From assembly GCF_036324505.1 (NCBI RefSeq), contig NC_086352.1, positions 33,970,358 through 34,034,357 of the forward strand: a DNA stretch of 64,000 nucleotides, given 5' to 3'. This stretch comes from Eleginops maclovinus (lineage: Eukaryota > Chordata > Actinopteri > Perciformes > Eleginopidae). The stretch's first letter is position 1; each line of letters begins with the position of its first letter. Of the stretch, positions 62,801 through 64,000 are shown in pieces. The position numbers and the translations under genes were made by a program. Below the pieces are notes generated by a model. The model did not search any database. It had not been told where the DNA came from and saw nothing but the letters and a program-made list of their open reading frames with translations.

Positions 62801-63801
62801 TATCTGGAAGATGTGTGTAGCCACAGGGCGCGCTGAGGAGGTGTGTGGGCCACACACAGCTGATAACAGTGTCCAGACAGAAGACAAAGACCCTAATGTG
62901 CCAGGGAGGAATGGAGAGAACACACAAAGGTAATACAACACAGCAACACACTGCATGTCATGGTCAAAGCTGCAGTTGGATTGTTACAGATATACAAAAA
63001 CTGAATTCATGAGACGAAAACAAATCTGAAGACGCATGTAATCTATGTCTCGATTTCTTATAGAAAATATATTTAAAAAACAGCTGTATATGCAATCACA
63101 ATGAGCAGCTTTTCTCAAAGATTCTACACAGTTTTGTCAAACTATTCTCAATAGACCTCTACAGTGTGCAACATAAGAGTCATGTGATGTGAAGGTTATG
63201 GGAACCAGCCCTAGTGGTATCCAGCTGCTCAACAGGAACTGATCACTTTCCTATCGGGCGTTCAAAATAAAAACAGGCGTGTGTTAAAACCATGCAACGG
63301 GCTGTGTAGGTGGGGTTGTGTGGTACAAGTCAGATGATGAAACAGTCAGTGTTTTACGAAACATAATTGCAGTGATTTGAAGGCTTTCAGACATCAAAAT
63401 AATGCATAATGATCAGTAACTGGGAAGTTATTCAGTCAACAATTGTTTTGATGGATGCAATGTAATCTCATCCTCCTCATAATATTTTGCAGCTTGACCA
63501 GAACCATTATTGTATTTTAATGCTGAATGTTCTCTCATGGTAAACTTTGCAACATGTTTCTGTGGGGATACGTTCAGGGTTAGGTTTAAGCAACAAAACC
63601 ACTTGGTAAGGATTTGAAGAAGATGTTTTGGTTTATGCACTAAGGTTTTCTTATGTTTCTGTGTCTGTGTGTTTTCTCTTCAGACGCTGCAGCTTCCTGA
63701 GCCCAGACAAGCTGGCTCCCTTTAACGGACACTTCCTAAATGGCAGTACTTGGATAGCAGGGGAGGGGATGAGGAGCATTCACATAAAAGCCTTCAGTGA
63801 G
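56660..63801 (+). CDS. il16: Pro-interleukin-16, first four coding exons (partial)
   Basis: Pro-IL16 is a multi-PDZ scaffold whose C-terminal part is released as a chemoattractant cytokine for CD4 cells. Only the N-terminal 223 residues lie here, and the PDZ domains must lie beyond 64000. Exons are 56660-56817, 57336-57591, 62793-62929 and 63684-63801, all GT-AG with matching phases. The call rests on two blocks. SRSLILCHSKTNDD across and after the exon 1/2 junction is close to the mammalian SRSLMLCNAKTSDD. RRSFSIKESS across the exon 2/3 junction is close to RRIFFMKESS. The remaining sequence is Arg/Ser-rich and poorly conserved, as expected. An in-frame ATG at 56612 could add 16 residues through a CA repeat. 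56660 is preferred (GCCATG). Confidence 0.82.
57336..57591 (+). CDS. il16: il16 coding exon 2
   Basis: Acceptor CCTTCCAG|GTCTCTGATCC. It encodes SLILCHSKTNDDCLEER and ends RRSFSIK, with donor AAG|GTATGC and phase 0. Length 256 nt. Confidence 0.82.
57592..59630 (+). other. il16 intron 2, proximal part
   Basis: AT-rich intron. CAGAATCAGAATCAGAAATA at 58076-58095 with following TTTATTTATCCC is an L2-like LINE 3' tail. No other exon is supported. Confidence 0.6.
59632..60089 (+). mobile_element. LTR-like sequence in il16 intron 2
   Basis: It begins TGTCATGATCCTGG and ends AACCCTGACA, with TGTCA/TGACA inverted ends, and contains AATAAA at 60006-60011 about 80 bp before the end. A reading frame starts 18 bp downstream, as gag does after a 5' LTR. 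No second LTR was found, so the element is incomplete and its class is uncertain. Confidence 0.55.
60107..60811 (+). CDS. gag-like reading frame, 234 aa, unknown family
   Basis: The frame starts MDPAVCLDDALVEF right after the LTR-like block. The first 75 residues look like an ordered domain (ILGEWRKAVSKEAQDSALLH, EKPWFVSSLPEYL). An Ala/Pro/Lys-rich stretch (AAKPLAAKPLAA) and then Cys/Ser/Asp repeats of 16 residues (DSSLVCPADSSLACPV) follow. After the stop, Pro-rich coding-like sequence (VPLGVPPSPVPMGV) continues in another frame to about 60953, suggesting a frameshift. No nucleic-acid-binding knuckle or protease motif is visible. It is likely a decayed retroelement gene. It lies inside an il16 intron on the same strand. 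Confidence 0.45.
   Translation: MDPAVCLDDALVEFSYQILCILGEWRKAVSKEAQDSALLHARREVAEKPWFVSSLPEYLRTFVTSPESLHPILKPRVTAVTPPAQAAAKPPAAKPLAAKPLAAMLPAQVSALAAMFPAAVRPTPATPDLSAAWPALAPAVLSATPADSGPACPVCGLADSGLSCPVDSSLVCPADSSLACPVDSSLVCPADSSLACPVDSSLVCPADSSLACPVDSSLASSLACSCSDGAPANT
60605..60771 (+). repeat. 48-bp coding minisatellite, about 3.5 units
   Basis: Units of GACTCCAGCCTCGTCTGTCC-type start at 60605, 60653 and 60701 with exact 48-bp spacing, each made of two related 24-bp halves. They translate as DSSLVCPADSSLACPV without breaking the frame. Confidence 0.92.
61378..61482. repeat. MITE-like fragment with GGTTGGGTATCGG-type end
   Basis: TACCGGTTCGAGAACCG and CACCGGTATCGG lead to the end CGATACCCAACCCTACTG, a terminus common in fish genomes. 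Only one end was defined. The following 61483-61570 resembles the dispersed repeat at 5270-5360. Confidence 0.5.
61575..62300 (+). other. il16 intron 2, distal part
   Basis: No exon or transposon end was recognised. The sequence is AT-rich with one moderately GC-rich patch near 61800-61960. Confidence 0.45.
62305..62683. repeat. Interspersed repeat with GGGGAAAGTGGG-like inverted ends
   Basis: The left end AGGGAAGAGTGGGCTAAGA and the right end TCATCTTACCCCCCTTTCCC are imperfect inverted repeats. A shorter relative lies at 47640-47795. It sits just upstream of il16 exon 3. Confidence 0.55.
62793..62929 (+). CDS. il16: il16 coding exon 3
   Basis: Acceptor CCCATACAG|GAGAGCAG. It encodes ESSIWKMCVATGRAEEV and ends GENTQ plus AG, with donor AAAG|GTAATA and phase 2. 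Length 137 nt. Confidence 0.75.
62930..63683 (+). other. il16 intron 3
   Basis: GT-AG intron of 754 bp between coding exons 3 and 4. No other content was recognised. Confidence 0.7.
63684..63801 (+). CDS. il16: il16 coding exon 4
   Basis: Acceptor TCTCTTCAG|ACGCTGC. It encodes RCSFLSPDKLAPFNGHFL and STWIAGEGMRSIHIKAFSE, with donor GAG|GTAATT and phase 0. Intron 4 runs off the window. Confidence 0.75.
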
Positions 63802-64000
63802 GTAATTGAAGCTAACACATGAAATTGACTCCATGGCATTTCTTCTCCTTTTCCTAATGACAATGACTCATTAGATACAGAGTTTCAGATACAGTATGTA
63901 TTTGACCTGCTAGAGCAGATAGCTGCACATTGTGTGTGTATACAATGTGTTGCATGCTGGTTAGTTACTGACCTCATAAAACATTATTTGTAATCATTTG

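Overview
The window is teleost nuclear DNA. It has short vertebrate-type exons with GT-AG introns, long (CA)n and GATA/CCAT microsatellites, and the dense, nested mix of Tc1, hAT, RTE-like, L2-like, SINE and LTR sequences typical of fish chromosomes. It has no bacterial features, and no rRNA or free-standing tRNA gene was seen. Three host genes are recognised from protein sequence: mesd on the minus strand (three coding exons, 4659-9237), tlnrd1/mesdc1 on the plus strand (one coding exon, 24056-25120), and the 5' part of il16 on the plus strand (four coding exons, 56660-63801, continuing past the right edge). From general knowledge this gene order and orientation match human 15q25.1 (MESD, TLNRD1, IL16), so the block is conserved synteny. 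CFAP161, which lies between TLNRD1 and IL16 in human, was not recognised here. A fourth, uncertain host-like feature is a minus-strand first exon encoding most of a THAP zinc finger (40025-40264), with a promoter-like region next to it. Layout: 1-3.4 kb holds two tandem, nearly identical Tc1 transposons, the first with an open 340-aa transposase and the second with one nonsense codon. 3.4-9.3 kb is mesd, whose introns carry two ~550-bp MITEs of one family. 9.3-22.4 kb is a transposon nest between mesd and tlnrd1: an L2-like fragment with a polypurine tract, a Tc1-type MITE, an internally deleted Tc1 split by a minus-strand LINE, a hAT MITE, and a second copy of the same LINE on the plus strand, so the two LINEs face each other head to head. 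22.4-25.7 kb is tlnrd1. 25.7-42.5 kb is AT-rich intergenic DNA with a 962-bp hAT element, two very long CA tracts, SINE and LINE tails, a solo LTR and the THAP exon. 42.5-46.5 kb is a complete 4.0-kb hAT transposon with perfect 8-bp target duplications and a decayed BED-finger transposase gene. 46.5-56.6 kb is more interspersed repeat, including a tRNA-derived SINE, a 529-bp hAT MITE and a 57-bp minisatellite. 56.6-64 kb is il16, whose second intron contains an LTR-like sequence followed by a gag-like reading frame with a 48-bp coding minisatellite. MESD is an ER chaperone for LRP5/6-type receptors, TLNRD1 an actin-bundling protein related to the talin rod, and pro-IL16 a PDZ scaffold and cytokine precursor. 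They are neighbours by ancestry, and nothing here shows a shared pathway. I found no clear new biological system. The most informative signals are structural: exact target-site duplications that date and order the insertions, a frameshift shared by both LINE copies, an open Tc1 transposase between near-complete inverted repeats, and a THAP-encoding exon whose remaining exons are not visible.
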